From Candidatus Poribacteria bacterium (lineage in GTDB: Bacteria > Poribacteria > WGA-4E > PCPOR2b), in contig PYIZ01000016.1 of assembly GCA_003635265.1 (NCBI GenBank), forward strand, positions 1 to 59,081: 59,081 nucleotides of DNA. Reading direction: 5' to 3'. Both the position numbers and the translations under genes were made by a program. Below, in pieces: positions 9,152 through 18,225 of the stretch (the first letter of the stretch is position 1; each line of letters starts with the position of its first letter). The notes beneath the pieces are model-generated. The model was given only the letters and a program-made list of their open reading frames with translations, searched no databases and was not told the DNA's origin.

Positions 9152-10315
9152 CTACTCCTCTTTCCCAAAGCAGTATATTCTGCCATCGTCTGCTCCAATC
9201 ACTAATTTTCCGTCTACAACGCTCGGAGAAGCAATAATGGCTGCCCCGACTACAAATTCCCAGACTTTTTCACCCGAATTAAGATTCAACGCAACGAGTT
9301 CTCCGCCTACCGTTCCAAAGAAAACGCGCTCACCGACAATCACCGGCGAGGAATCCACCCGCGATTTGGCAGGATATGTCCACAGCGGTTCTCCGGTCTG
9401 TGGGTTCAGCGCGTGAACCATCTTGTCGCGTCCGCCGATCACAACCATATCAGCCATCACAGCCGCCGAAGCGTAGAATGGAAAATGCCGTTCCGGATGT
9501 TCATACTGCCAAAGAATTTCAGAGTTTTCCAACCCGGCGCACAATACCTGATTCCCAAAAGTTCCCGCATACGCTCGGTTGTTCAGAATAGCAGGACTGG
9601 CAGCGACATAGTCACCCAATCCAATTTTTTGCTGCTCCACACCGTCAGCGATATTGATGAGGCGCAGATAACCGTCGCACCCTGACACAACAACTACGTC
9701 GTTGACAATCGCCGGTGTTCCATGGACGTATCCCTCCGTCTCGAACTTCCAAACCAACGAGCCATCTTTTGCGGAGAGACAGTAAAGGAATTGGTCGTAA
9801 GAACCGAATAGCAGACGATTTTGGACAACGTTGGCGGAGGAGATAATCTCAGCCTCGGTTTCAAAAGTCCATCTAGATTTACCTGTTTCGGTATCTACCG
9901 CGTGAAAGACACCCATGCCATCGCCAAAGTATACCACATTGCTGAATACAGTGGGGGAAGATTTAATCTCGCCGGACGCCTGATACTTCCACTTTAATTC
10001 CCCGTTTTCAAGGTTGATGGCGTAGAGGTAGCCATCTAAAGATCCGACATAAACCGTTCCCGCTGCAATAGCAGCGGTCGACTCGATCCCATCTTGCGCC
10101 TCAAATATCCAAAGCGGTTCGAGGTTTTCGGGCAACTCGCCGGTAGCAACACCAGTGAGTTGAGGATTACCACGAAAGCTAAACCAATCGTCAGCGGACG
10201 CTTGGCTTTGTCCGATCGAATGGATCAGAATATAGCTGAGAAAAATGTAAAACGTGAAACGTGAAACGTAAAATGTTATCTGTATTACACCTTGCGCGCT
10301 AATAAGTTGCTTCAT
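9152..10315 (-). CDS. Secreted PQQ-like beta-propeller protein
   Basis: A 387-residue protein with a signal peptide ending near QSQASA-DDWFSFRG and seven or so propeller blades (GYLYAINLENGELKWKYQ, MGVFHAVDTETGKSRWTFE, QFLYCLSAKDGSLVWKFE and others). It belongs to the BamB/PQQ-like family and is probably periplasmic or extracellular; no catalytic site is seen. The proposed ATG overlaps the end of the alcohol dehydrogenase gene by 17 bases and has a weak Shine-Dalgarno sequence. Part of its N-terminus (YVSRFTFY) is encoded by heptanucleotide DNA repeats of the acgtgaa type, so the native signal peptide may have been rebuilt from a repeat. Confidence 0.83.
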   Translation of the reverse strand: MKQLISAQGVIQITFYVSRFTFYIFLSYILIHSIGQSQASADDWFSFRGNPQLTGVATGELPENLEPLWIFEAQDGIESTAAIAAGTVYVGSLDGYLYAINLENGELKWKYQASGEIKSSPTVFSNVVYFGDGMGVFHAVDTETGKSRWTFETEAEIISSANVVQNRLLFGSYDQFLYCLSAKDGSLVWKFETEGYVHGTPAIVNDVVVVSGCDGYLRLINIADGVEQQKIGLGDYVAASPAILNNRAYAGTFGNQVLCAGLENSEILWQYEHPERHFPFYASAAVMADMVVIGGRDKMVHALNPQTGEPLWTYPAKSRVDSSPVIVGERVFFGTVGGELVALNLNSGEKVWEFVVGAAIIASPSVVDGKLVIGADDGRIYCFGKEE

Positions 10316-11408
10316 AAAGTTTCAGTAATTCTACCTTGCTGACCTGTCGTGGGTTGAATTGCCCTGTCCACTCCTTGGATGCTGCTTCTGCTAGTTGGGA
10401 CAGATCTGCCTGCTGAATCTCAAAATCCCTCAACCGCTCCGGCAGTCCTGCTACCGCTCTTAATTTGGAAATCCGTTCATGCAGCGGTGAAAGATATAAA
10501 TCTTGATAAAGTGTGCCTACCACTTGGCTGTTAAAGCGGATAACACTGGGGAGCATCAATCCGACTGCAACACCGTGCGTGATGTCATACCTAGCAGTCA
10601 AAGGATTTGCACACGCGTGTGCGGCGCCGAGCATGGAGCTCTCTATCGCAGCACCCGCCAAATGCGCCCCCAGAAGCATTCGGCTTCGGGCTTCTATATT
10701 TTCTGGGTTCCTGACCACAACTTCAAAACTTTTTTCCAACAAGCGCCATGCCTCTTTGGCGAACATCTGGGAGATCGGGCTTCGCCGCGTGGACACATAG
10801 CTCTCCACCGCATGGGAGATGGCGTCAATACCTGTGGCGGTTGTTACCCTCTTCGGGGTGGTTGCCGTCAAAACTGGATCAAGAATAACCGTTCGGAATC
10901 GTGCTTTTTTGTCGCCGCACGCCATCTTCTGGTGCGTACCCTCTTGGGAGATTAAGGCGAAAGACTGCGCTTCGCTGCCGGTGCCTGCGGTTGTCGGAAT
11001 ACCAATGGAAGGGAGCATCGGTTGGGTCGCTTTGTCCACACCCCAATAATCTTCCATCCGTCCGCCATTTGTCAAGATGAAGTTAATCCCTTTGGCGCAA
11101 TCCATCGCACTCCCACCGCCAAGCCCTATCAGCAGATTAATCTCTCCCTGATCTTTCCCAAACAGTGCACCCTCTGCGACATGGCGGCTGGTCGGATTTT
11201 CCTCGACTCCATCGAAAACGAAAGCCTCCAGGCGTGCTGCTTTCAGCGAATCAACTGCCCTGTCTGTTATGCCTGACCTGATGATACCGGAATCGGTGAC
11301 AATGAGCACCCGCCGTCCCCCCAGCTCTTTCGTCAGATCGCCCAACTGGTCTAGGGCGTTTTCACCGAAAACAACGCGGGTACTGGATTGGAAATCGAAG
11401 GATTGCAT
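10299..11408 (-). CDS. Iron-containing alcohol dehydrogenase
   Basis: A 369-residue group III (Fe-dependent) alcohol dehydrogenase. The nucleotide-binding glycine motif is IGLGGGSAMDCAKG, preceded by the typical TRVVFGENALDQLG start. PTTAGTGSEA follows. The metal-ligand region is GIDAISHAVESYVS, then AAHACANPLTARYDITHGVA, supplying the expected Asp and His residues. It would oxidise an alcohol or reduce an aldehyde with NAD(P); the substrate cannot be read from sequence. It is second in the operon, 26 bases after the creatininase-like gene. Confidence 0.92.
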   Translation of the reverse strand: MQSFDFQSSTRVVFGENALDQLGDLTKELGGRRVLIVTDSGIIRSGITDRAVDSLKAARLEAFVFDGVEENPTSRHVAEGALFGKDQGEINLLIGLGGGSAMDCAKGINFILTNGGRMEDYWGVDKATQPMLPSIGIPTTAGTGSEAQSFALISQEGTHQKMACGDKKARFRTVILDPVLTATTPKRVTTATGIDAISHAVESYVSTRRSPISQMFAKEAWRLLEKSFEVVVRNPENIEARSRMLLGAHLAGAAIESSMLGAAHACANPLTARYDITHGVAVGLMLPSVIRFNSQVVGTLYQDLYLSPLHERISKLRAVAGLPERLRDFEIQQADLSQLAEAASKEWTGQFNPRQVSKVELLKLYEATY

Positions 11409-11434
11409 TTTGCTTAAAATCTAACACACTCGGA

Positions 11435-12175
11435 TTAATCAAACGGTTTCGCCGCCCGGATCTGCTTAACCTGTTCAGCGATCTCATCGGCGGAAGCGTC
11501 TAGCATCCGCTCCCCCTTTTCAGCGGTTGCAGGTCGGGGATCGCCGACGCCACCGTGCCGAGTCCGCTGATCGAAGCGGTAGTAGGAGGCCATCCCCGGC
11601 ACCCGCATCCCGTCGCGCTCCCCGTCGGGATCTAACCGATCTGTGCGAACGAGACTGGGGTCGATTGCCATAATCATACAGGTCTCGGTTTCACCGGCAT
11701 GACCCGATCCTGCGCTACCCAACTCACGAATCTCATCAAGTGCTCCACCCCACGCCCAACGGGAATAAAATTCCGCACCGCTATCGCCGTAACGTTCCAT
11801 CAAACGCTGGAGAAGGACTGAGATATTCGAGCTGTTACCGCCGTGACTATTCTGGATGAAAATCTTCTTGAAGCCGTGGCCTACCATAGAAGCGACGATA
11901 TCCATCATCAGTAGCAGATGGGTTTCGGATATAGCGCTGATGGTGCCGGGATACCGTATATGATGCTGAGAGTATCCGAGCCACTGCATCGGCAGAACTA
12001 GAACATTGTCTGGGCAGCGTTCATGGACACGGCGCGCGACCTCTTGTCCGATCAGGCTGTCCGTGAATACTGGCAGGTGTAGGCTATGTTGTTCGCAAGA
12101 TGCCACCGGCATCAGCACAACAATATCGCGTGGCAGGGCATCAACTTCGGGCGAGGTCATTTCTGCTAAGATCAT
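11435..12175 (-). CDS. Creatininase-family amidohydrolase
   Basis: A 246-residue member of the creatininase/creatinine amidohydrolase family (PF02633). Metal-binding motifs are EQHSLHLPVFTDSLIG (usual EQHGPHLPLxTD), NSHGGNSSN (usual NGHGGN), and HAGETET. The family hydrolyses small cyclic or linear amides and includes enzymes such as mycofactocin MftE, so the true substrate here is open. The start is supported by GGAGA eight bases before the ATG. It is the first gene of the operon that continues with Fe-ADH, PQQ propeller and radical SAM protein. Two changes in normally conserved motifs (S for G after EQH, S for G in NSHGGN) suggest a divergent subfamily. Confidence 0.88.
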   Translation of the reverse strand: MILAEMTSPEVDALPRDIVVLMPVASCEQHSLHLPVFTDSLIGQEVARRVHERCPDNVLVLPMQWLGYSQHHIRYPGTISAISETHLLLMMDIVASMVGHGFKKIFIQNSHGGNSSNISVLLQRLMERYGDSGAEFYSRWAWGGALDEIRELGSAGSGHAGETETCMIMAIDPSLVRTDRLDPDGERDGMRVPGMASYYRFDQRTRHGGVGDPRPATAEKGERMLDASADEIAEQVKQIRAAKPFD

Positions 12176-12310
12176 GGAGTCTCTCCTATTGTGCGGGTTA
12201 TTTGGTTAACCACTTATGAACGTGAAAAATAGTGCATAAAATGTAACGGAGGTCGTTTACGAGCCTTGTTTATGTGCTGCGTTCTAACAGGCGGCAGGCC
12301 TGAAATTCTT

Positions 12311-13366
12311 CTACCTTCGAGCGAGTTCTGCTAGCCCGCCCAAGATGGCTTTAAGGTAGTCGGGAGTTTTAGGATGGAGAATCCCAAAACAGTCCCACCA
12401 CCAGTAGCGGGTCTGAATAGCGTTACGAATGATATTCACAAGAATCTGATGGGTATCTGAAGGGGCATTCGCTGCCTTCCCTGCTTCTTCATATCCTTTG
12501 TGAAATTGTTCGATATATTCGGCGTGACCATAAATCTCACGAGGACGGCGACCCCGGAAGTCTCCCTCAATTTTGTAAAAGTCAAATAGGTGACTTCCGT
12601 AGGCGGCGAACTGAAAATCATAGAGCCCTGTTATTTCAACCTTTCCATTATTGCTTTTCACCAGCAGATTATAGAAGAACGCGTCACCCCACAATAATAC
12701 CGGCTCATCGTCAATCTGCAATGCTGACACCGATGCCATCAGATCGCTTAACTGCGAGTAGAATGTGTCTGAGAGCGCAGCAATCTCTTCTCTAAAATTT
12801 TCATCGCTTAAAAGTGCTTTTTTAACAATGCCTTGCCACTGATTCAAATCGCAATTTCGTAACTGTTCCGGTTCCCTAACTTCTAGACGGTGAATAACAC
12901 CGACAATATGCCCTAATGCTTCCGAGAGTTGCATTCGATTGACGTGATCGGTTCTTTCAAAGAAGGCATAACCCGATTCTCCCGATAGTTTATTTGAGAG
13001 TAAATAAGGGTAAGGGATAATATCTCTATCGTTATCAAACAGACACAGGTGAGACACAGGGAGATCTGTCAGCTGCCTCAGTAGATGTATGGCATAATGT
13101 TCACCTTTTAACGAACCGATGCCAAGACGACATTGAATCTTCAAAATAAGCGAATCGCCTCGTTCCGGTTTAATTTCAAAGATCGAATTCATCGGATTGG
13201 CTTCAAGCGGTTTGAGAGTCATCAACCTTCCAAGTTGATGTTTTTCGAGTATTGCAGAAGCGTCAGCCGTAGAGATTTCTAGCTTCTGTCTGCCAATCCG
13301 CTTTACCGTGGGCATATTAGCAGGTTGTCCAAGAGGTCTCTTTTCTTCGATTGCCAAACTGCCCAT
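12311..13366 (-). CDS. APH-fold phosphotransferase
   Basis: A 351-residue aminoglycoside-phosphotransferase/choline-kinase-fold protein. The catalytic segment is LLWGDAFFYNLLV, where a typical family member has HGD...N. ITGLYDFQFAAYGSHLFDF follows, containing the metal-binding Asp. The frame is open a little upstream with a TTG, but the ATG at 13366 follows AAGGAG at good spacing and begins MGSLAIEEKRPLG. Trp in place of His before GD is also seen in other APH-like proteins, so it is not necessarily inactivating. It is last in the ligase/TPP enzyme/ALDH series and may phosphorylate a small alcohol or amine; the substrate is unknown. Confidence 0.78.
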   Translation of the reverse strand: MGSLAIEEKRPLGQPANMPTVKRIGRQKLEISTADASAILEKHQLGRLMTLKPLEANPMNSIFEIKPERGDSLILKIQCRLGIGSLKGEHYAIHLLRQLTDLPVSHLCLFDNDRDIIPYPYLLSNKLSGESGYAFFERTDHVNRMQLSEALGHIVGVIHRLEVREPEQLRNCDLNQWQGIVKKALLSDENFREEIAALSDTFYSQLSDLMASVSALQIDDEPVLLWGDAFFYNLLVKSNNGKVEITGLYDFQFAAYGSHLFDFYKIEGDFRGRRPREIYGHAEYIEQFHKGYEEAGKAANAPSDTHQILVNIIRNAIQTRYWWWDCFGILHPKTPDYLKAILGGLAELARR

Positions 13367-13408
13367 TGGTTTTACTCCTTCGTACTTCCTATTTATCTTC
13401 AATCTTTA

Positions 13409-14833
13409 CTATCCACGGCTCACTTGCAACGCCCGTTGTTGATAAAGAAAATCAAACAGATTCCCTTCATGCGGCTGATCCCATGAAATCTGATTCGTCG
13501 AAATGGGGCCTATATTCAAACGTTCTACCTCCGGAGACCCGAGCAAATTGTGGATAAATGTCTCATCTTCCGTGATGGCAGTTACCACGAGACTCGGACC
13601 GATACGATCTAATATCTCATCTTGCGGGACCTCCACCACACTGACGAAGGGAAATAGAAACTCCGTGTTTGCCAGCGGATGTTCAGGATCTGCACACCAG
13701 ATGACGCTCGGACTGAGGAAGGTGCAGCCGGCTTCCTCAACCACCCGTTCTCCATCTCGATGCTTGGCTGTCAGATCCGTTGCGCCGGGAACTTTCAGTT
13801 GATTGTCGATGAGCCCCGAAATTCCCTCGGCAACTTTCGGATTGGTAAAGGCGGCAATTTCGGCGTCCGGATCGTCTAACGGTTTTGGGGTGATGTCCGC
13901 CAAACGTTGTGCCAACGCCTCCGCGATTTCACGACCATGTGATGTAACCCAGACCCCGGAGGCGTTGATACAAGACCGTCCACCGTTTTCAGCGATCGAA
14001 CTGACCGTGAGATCGAGATATTCTTCCCAGCGTGAGATCTTATCATCAGCGATAATAACTTTACTCCGCCCTGGTCCGTGAATCTGCACGTTGGGATTCG
14101 CCTGCCACGGTGCCACCGTCGAGCCACCGCCAAACAGCAGCGATCTACCGCACTGAAGCAGAATTTCCGCTGCGCCCGAATAATCCGTAGGATAGAAGCC
14201 AAATGCTTCCGGCGGACAACCTGCCTCAATAAGAGCCTGTGCGATACGGAAAGACGTCCACGGTTCCTCGCTGCCGGGCTTGAGAACGAGTGGGGTTTTC
14301 AATGGAATCGCCGGCAGCCAAAGGGAATGAACGCCGGGGGAATTGCTCGGAAGTACCGCCCCCAATGTGTCAGTTTGAGGAACATAACTCAACGGACGTT
14401 CGTTTTGGGCGCCCCATCCAGAATCCATAATAGACAGATCCAATCCGCGTGTCAATCCATCGAGAACCGCTTCCATTTCGTCCAAAACCAGCCGAATCTT
14501 ACCCATGTTTTTGAGGCAGAGGCTTTGAGGCAAGCCCGTTGTTCCAGACACCTGCTGAATATAGTCATCAGGCGACTGTAGCGTATCGTCCAGAGGCAGT
14601 TCCGATTCCATAAAAAGATTGGCTGCTTTTTTACAAATCGCCAAGAGTTCTGAGACAGACAGATCTTCAAGGGTTTGTTTGTTTTCCTTGGCTTGGTACA
14701 AATCCTTTGCGATCAATCCGCGATTTGCCTGACTCACAACGGCAAGGGGTTCGCCTGTTTGGATATGTGATACATGGCTCAGATTCAAACTTCTATAAGA
14801 AAGTCCAGTCCGCAAAATCGGAATGTGTATCAT
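13409..14833 (-). CDS. Aldehyde dehydrogenase superfamily protein
   Basis: A 474-residue ALDH-fold oxidoreductase. The cofactor-binding part carries LGAVLPSNSPGVHSLWLPAI, then PLVLKPGSEEPWTS. LLFGGGSTVAPW and a catalytic Cys in NGGRSCINASG follow. The expected base Glu is not obvious by eye. Acyl-CoA or acyl-protein reductase activity (LuxC-like) is possible because a PaaK/LuxE-like adenylating enzyme is encoded two genes upstream. The ATG at 14833 (MIHIPILRTG) is preferred over the upstream in-frame TTG. It is separated by about 270 bp, including a dispersed repeat, from the TPP enzyme gene. Confidence 0.8.
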   Translation of the reverse strand: MIHIPILRTGLSYRSLNLSHVSHIQTGEPLAVVSQANRGLIAKDLYQAKENKQTLEDLSVSELLAICKKAANLFMESELPLDDTLQSPDDYIQQVSGTTGLPQSLCLKNMGKIRLVLDEMEAVLDGLTRGLDLSIMDSGWGAQNERPLSYVPQTDTLGAVLPSNSPGVHSLWLPAIPLKTPLVLKPGSEEPWTSFRIAQALIEAGCPPEAFGFYPTDYSGAAEILLQCGRSLLFGGGSTVAPWQANPNVQIHGPGRSKVIIADDKISRWEEYLDLTVSSIAENGGRSCINASGVWVTSHGREIAEALAQRLADITPKPLDDPDAEIAAFTNPKVAEGISGLIDNQLKVPGATDLTAKHRDGERVVEEAGCTFLSPSVIWCADPEHPLANTEFLFPFVSVVEVPQDEILDRIGPSLVVTAITEDETFIHNLLGSPEVERLNIGPISTNQISWDQPHEGNLFDFLYQQRALQVSRG

Positions 14834-14920
14834 GGTAAATAAGTCCTGTGCACATAGAACCAATGGTGCTAGTTCGTAGCTGTTGATACACTCACCGGTC
14901 AAAGACCGACAGTGAAACGT

Positions 14921-14981
14921 GATGCGTGAAATCCCGTTCCGAGGATCCCGATAAATCGGGACGTGAAAACGATTTGTTCAT
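14921..14981 (-). repeat. Dispersed repeat family A, copy 1
   Basis: A sequence of about 60 bp that recurs at 26216-26275 in the opposite orientation with only a few mismatches. Both copies hold the palindrome TCCCGATnnATCGGGA followed by CCTCGGAACGGGATTTCACG on the repeat strand. Both are flanked by short ATGAAC/AATGAA runs. It lies between the TPP-enzyme and ALDH genes. It looks like a REP/MITE-type element; no coding capacity. Confidence 0.75.
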
Positions 14982-15105
14982 AGCGTCATAGGTTCATGAC
15001 TGAACTAGTGAACCAATGAACTCTTGAGCGATATGGAAACAACACTCTTACCAACTAGCACCCAAGATTATAGATTTGGATTCATGTTTACCCGTTAAAT
15101 GGTTA

Positions 15106-16854
15106 CTATGCCGCGCGAGCCTGAGCTGCCGCCACGGCATCTGCAAGTCGGAACTGCTTGGCGGCACGTCCGCCCTCTGGAACCCCTAACGGTAAGCGGA
15201 CGTTCAGGAGGAATGGACGATTCTCTCCCTCAACCACGTTCAGTCCATGATCAATCGCTGCAGCAAGCCGAGATTCATCTTGGACGTGCATACCGTCCAC
15301 GCCGAATCCGTCGGCAAGTTTCACTGGATCGATGCCGTCCAGAACGACGCCGGCGTATTCACCGGTCTCCTTCATCACACCATTTGCGCGTCCAAAGGAC
15401 GAGGCAACAACGCCATAGGACTGATTGTTAGAAATAATGTAGAGAACCGGTACGCCGTGATGCGCTGCGGTCCAAAGCCCCGAATCCGCGTAGAACATTG
15501 AACCGTCACCGACCAATCCAACGACCGGCTTGTCAGGCGCTGCCAATTTCAAACCGACCGCCCCGCCAATACCATAACCCTCAGACCCACCGGCAGCCCG
15601 AATATACGCATTCTTGCCGCCGCCATCAGGTCCACCTACGATGTCCAAGGGAACAACGTATTGCTCGATCATCACCAGCCCACCGCCACGGCGTTCTAAG
15701 GCTTTGTCGAGGACATCTGCGACCAGCCACGGTCGGACTTGGTTCGGTTGCGCTTCACCCCGTTGTGTGTCCTTTAGCCGTTGTGTGCGAAGTGCTGCGG
15801 CGCGTTCGTGTGCCCAGGCACGTCGTTCGACAAACTGCTTTGGTGGATGGCTCGATGCCAATTCCGCTAACCGCTCAAAGGTTCGACACTCATCCGCAAG
15901 GATCGCCAGATCTATATTTGGTATGTTCTTTACATTTTCAATATCCGGTCCAATGGCGATGACTTTTTTCGCTCTGGAAAATGTGCCGAAATCACCCGGC
16001 CTCCCGCCGCCACCATGCCGCATACCGATACAAACGATCAGGTCAGGCTGAAGGGCGCTTGCTGCCTGATCCATCCGTCCGCAGTTGAGTTTATGCGTCG
16101 TTGAGATGCCTCTTCCCCAACTTCCGACGAAGGGAACCCCAAAATGTTCAGCGAGTGCAGAGACTTGCGCTTCTGCACCGCTTTTCCAGACGCCATCTCC
16201 AATATAAAACAGGGGAGATTTCGCATCGCGCAGAGCAGATTCAAGCTTCTCGACATCGCTATCTGAAGGATAACCCGCGTGGAGGTCGGGAAGTTCTCCC
16301 TCAATAATGTTTGTGCTTATCTGTTCGGCACCCAGTACCCGATCATAGACGGCGAGGTGAACAGGTCCCACCGGCGGTGTTTTGGCAACTAGTAAGGCGC
16401 GATGAATCGCTTGCGACAGTCCGTCGGGTTCAATCACAGTCCAATTTTGCTTCGTAAAAGGCGCAGCGATGGAGGTCGGTCCGAAGTCGTGGCTGAGATC
16501 GAGTCCGATCCGATCTGCGTAGCTGCCGGTGTCCCCCGCAAAGGTGATAACCACGACGGGCAAACTGCCAGCCCAAACGTTGATGAGCTGTCCTAAGCAT
16601 TGGGCAAGCCCCGCACCGAGATGCACCAGCATGACCCCCGGATCGAGATTTGCCTGTGTATAACCGCCTGCTTGCGCCGCAACGCTGCCCTCATGAAGCG
16701 CCAAAATGCCGTGTATATCTGGATGTACATGCAGCGCATCGAAAAAGAGTGCCTCACGCGAGCCTGAATTATTGAATACATATTTCACACCCGATGCCGC
16801 AAGTTGTTCAACCATAACCTGGGACGGATTCGCTGTAAGAGGTCTCATCTCCAT
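15106..16854 (-). CDS. Thiamine-pyrophosphate-dependent enzyme (ALS/benzoylformate-decarboxylase-like)
   Basis: A 582-residue TPP enzyme of the acetolactate synthase/decarboxylase superfamily with three domains. The N-terminal PYR domain has the catalytic-type Glu in ILALHEGSVAAQAGGY. The central domain runs through about 190-330. The C-terminal PP domain has the TPP motif GDGSMFYADSGLW, then YIISNNQSYG. The reaction could be decarboxylation of a 2-oxo acid or carboligation; FAD-binding features were not verified. Neighbours (adenylating enzyme, aldehyde dehydrogenase) suggest handling of carboxylic acids and aldehydes. The ATG is preceded by GAGG; a second ATG two codons later is possible. 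Confidence 0.87.
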   Translation of the reverse strand: MEMRPLTANPSQVMVEQLAASGVKYVFNNSGSREALFFDALHVHPDIHGILALHEGSVAAQAGGYTQANLDPGVMLVHLGAGLAQCLGQLINVWAGSLPVVVITFAGDTGSYADRIGLDLSHDFGPTSIAAPFTKQNWTVIEPDGLSQAIHRALLVAKTPPVGPVHLAVYDRVLGAEQISTNIIEGELPDLHAGYPSDSDVEKLESALRDAKSPLFYIGDGVWKSGAEAQVSALAEHFGVPFVGSWGRGISTTHKLNCGRMDQAASALQPDLIVCIGMRHGGGGRPGDFGTFSRAKKVIAIGPDIENVKNIPNIDLAILADECRTFERLAELASSHPPKQFVERRAWAHERAAALRTQRLKDTQRGEAQPNQVRPWLVADVLDKALERRGGGLVMIEQYVVPLDIVGGPDGGGKNAYIRAAGGSEGYGIGGAVGLKLAAPDKPVVGLVGDGSMFYADSGLWTAAHHGVPVLYIISNNQSYGVVASSFGRANGVMKETGEYAGVVLDGIDPVKLADGFGVDGMHVQDESRLAAAIDHGLNVVEGENRPFLLNVRLPLGVPEGGRAAKQFRLADAVAAAQARAA

Positions 16855-16943
16855 AAAATGTTTCCTCGCTTTCTTTGTTTATTTGTTCTGATGACGAATA
16901 TCAATTTATTCCAACCAATCTTACATCTAATCTAAACTAACGC

Positions 16944-17097
16944 AAGTTGCTAGTTATGGAAAATGTCGCAAAACGGGAGAATGGAAACTGAATAAAACCC
17001 ATTACCGCTCGCAGTGGATTGACAAATCCACTGCACACGTACAAGCATGGCTTGGATATGTCTATCCAAGCCGAGCGAGTTGGACGACTAGCAACTT
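16944..17097. repeat. Structured intergenic element: terminal inverted repeats enclosing a three-way junction
   Basis: Terminal inverted repeats AAGTTGCTAGT (16944-16954) and ACTAGCAACTT (17087-17097) enclose a second helix, CGCTCG (17006-17011) with CGAGCG (17072-17077). Inside that helix are two hairpins: GCAGTGGAT/ATCCACTGC (17011-17034) and GGCTTGGATA/TATCCAAGCC (17049-17072). Together they form a compact junction. It sits between the 3' end of the adenylating-enzyme gene and the 5' end of the TPP gene. It could be a MITE, a structured leader or an RNA-processing element; which one cannot be decided from one copy. Confidence 0.6.
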
Positions 17098-17105
17098 AGG
17101 TTAAA

Positions 17106-18194
17106 CTAATACACTCCCACCACAACGGACTCCTGAAGTTCCGAGAGCAGCCGTAGATTTTGAACGCCGTCCCACGGATACTGTTCGATCGGTTGCGCCC
17201 GTTCTGCTTCGTCTCTCTCGAGAAAACGGGGCATGAAAAACTCGTGTGTCAGTGTGGTCAGCATCACGCGCCCTGTTTCACCGTAGTCGACAGTTTCTTC
17301 CGGGTTGTCTGGGTTGACCAGTTCAATGACAGCACGGGGCTGCGGCGGATAGTAGATAATTGCGTAGTTATCGGCGGGATCAAACGGCTTGCAACACGCC
17401 AAGCCCATGAGCGTGTTTCCGTACGTCGGCATAAATTCAACGCCCGGCACCAGCTCTTCACGGGCAAAGCGATGGAATTGGGCATCCATTTCCGTGCCGC
17501 CGCAAAAGATCCCTTTTATGCCAGCCTTCGGTAGGGAGATTTTTTCTGACAGTGCCTCAAGCAACTTCGGTGTTGTGAACAGACACCGGATATTGTCGTG
17601 GGCGCGTAGGATATTCAACGCTTGATCAATAACGTGGTTTTTATAAAGATCCAACTCCTGATGTTTGCCGTACTGAATCAATTTGTTCACCCACCGCGGA
17701 TCGAGATCAACGAGGAAGCAGATACCACCACGATGCTGTGCCAGATATTCAACAGCGAGACGAAGCCGTCGTGGGCCCGAGGGACCGAGCATTAACCAGT
17801 CGCTACCACGCGGAAAGTTCTCATCGGGCAAGGTTTCGCTGAACATCTCGTAATCGATCTGGAAGTCACGAATGCTGATGCGAGTCTTTGGAACGCCGGT
17901 AGATCCACCTGTTTCAAAGACATACACAGGTCGGTCTGCATAACCTTTGGGAACCCATTGCCGTACCGGTCCGCCTCGCAACCATTCATCTTGAAAATGC
18001 CCAAGCAGTTTTAGGTCGTCGTAGTTTCCTATTTTCTCGCGGGGATCAAAATCCAGCGTCTCTGCAAATTCCAACCAAAACGGAGCGCCGGTCTCCGGAC
18101 TGAAATGCCACTGAACGACTTCACGCACATGGGCATCAAGCCGATCCCGCGCCTCTGCCGCTTTTTCTGATAATGATTGATTCAAGTTATCCAT
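17106..18194 (-). CDS. PaaK/LuxE-like adenylate-forming enzyme
   Basis: A 362-residue protein of the phenylacetate-CoA ligase/LuxE acyl-protein synthetase type. The phosphate-binding loop is YVFETGGSTGVPKT, and a FMPTYGNTLMG segment and YGETGRVMLTTL follow, as in adenylating enzymes. It is shorter than full PaaK (about 430) and close to LuxE (about 370), so acyl-AMP formation without a full C-terminal domain is likely. The substrate is unknown. It lies 31 bases downstream of the PhyH dioxygenase gene and is followed by the structured element at 16944-17097 and the TPP enzyme. The start ATG follows AGGATAC. Confidence 0.75.
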   Translation of the reverse strand: MDNLNQSLSEKAAEARDRLDAHVREVVQWHFSPETGAPFWLEFAETLDFDPREKIGNYDDLKLLGHFQDEWLRGGPVRQWVPKGYADRPVYVFETGGSTGVPKTRISIRDFQIDYEMFSETLPDENFPRGSDWLMLGPSGPRRLRLAVEYLAQHRGGICFLVDLDPRWVNKLIQYGKHQELDLYKNHVIDQALNILRAHDNIRCLFTTPKLLEALSEKISLPKAGIKGIFCGGTEMDAQFHRFAREELVPGVEFMPTYGNTLMGLACCKPFDPADNYAIIYYPPQPRAVIELVNPDNPEETVDYGETGRVMLTTLTHEFFMPRFLERDEAERAQPIEQYPWDGVQNLRLLSELQESVVVGVY

Positions 18195-18225
18195 AGTTGT
18201 AGGTGTATCCTGTACGACGGGAGGC

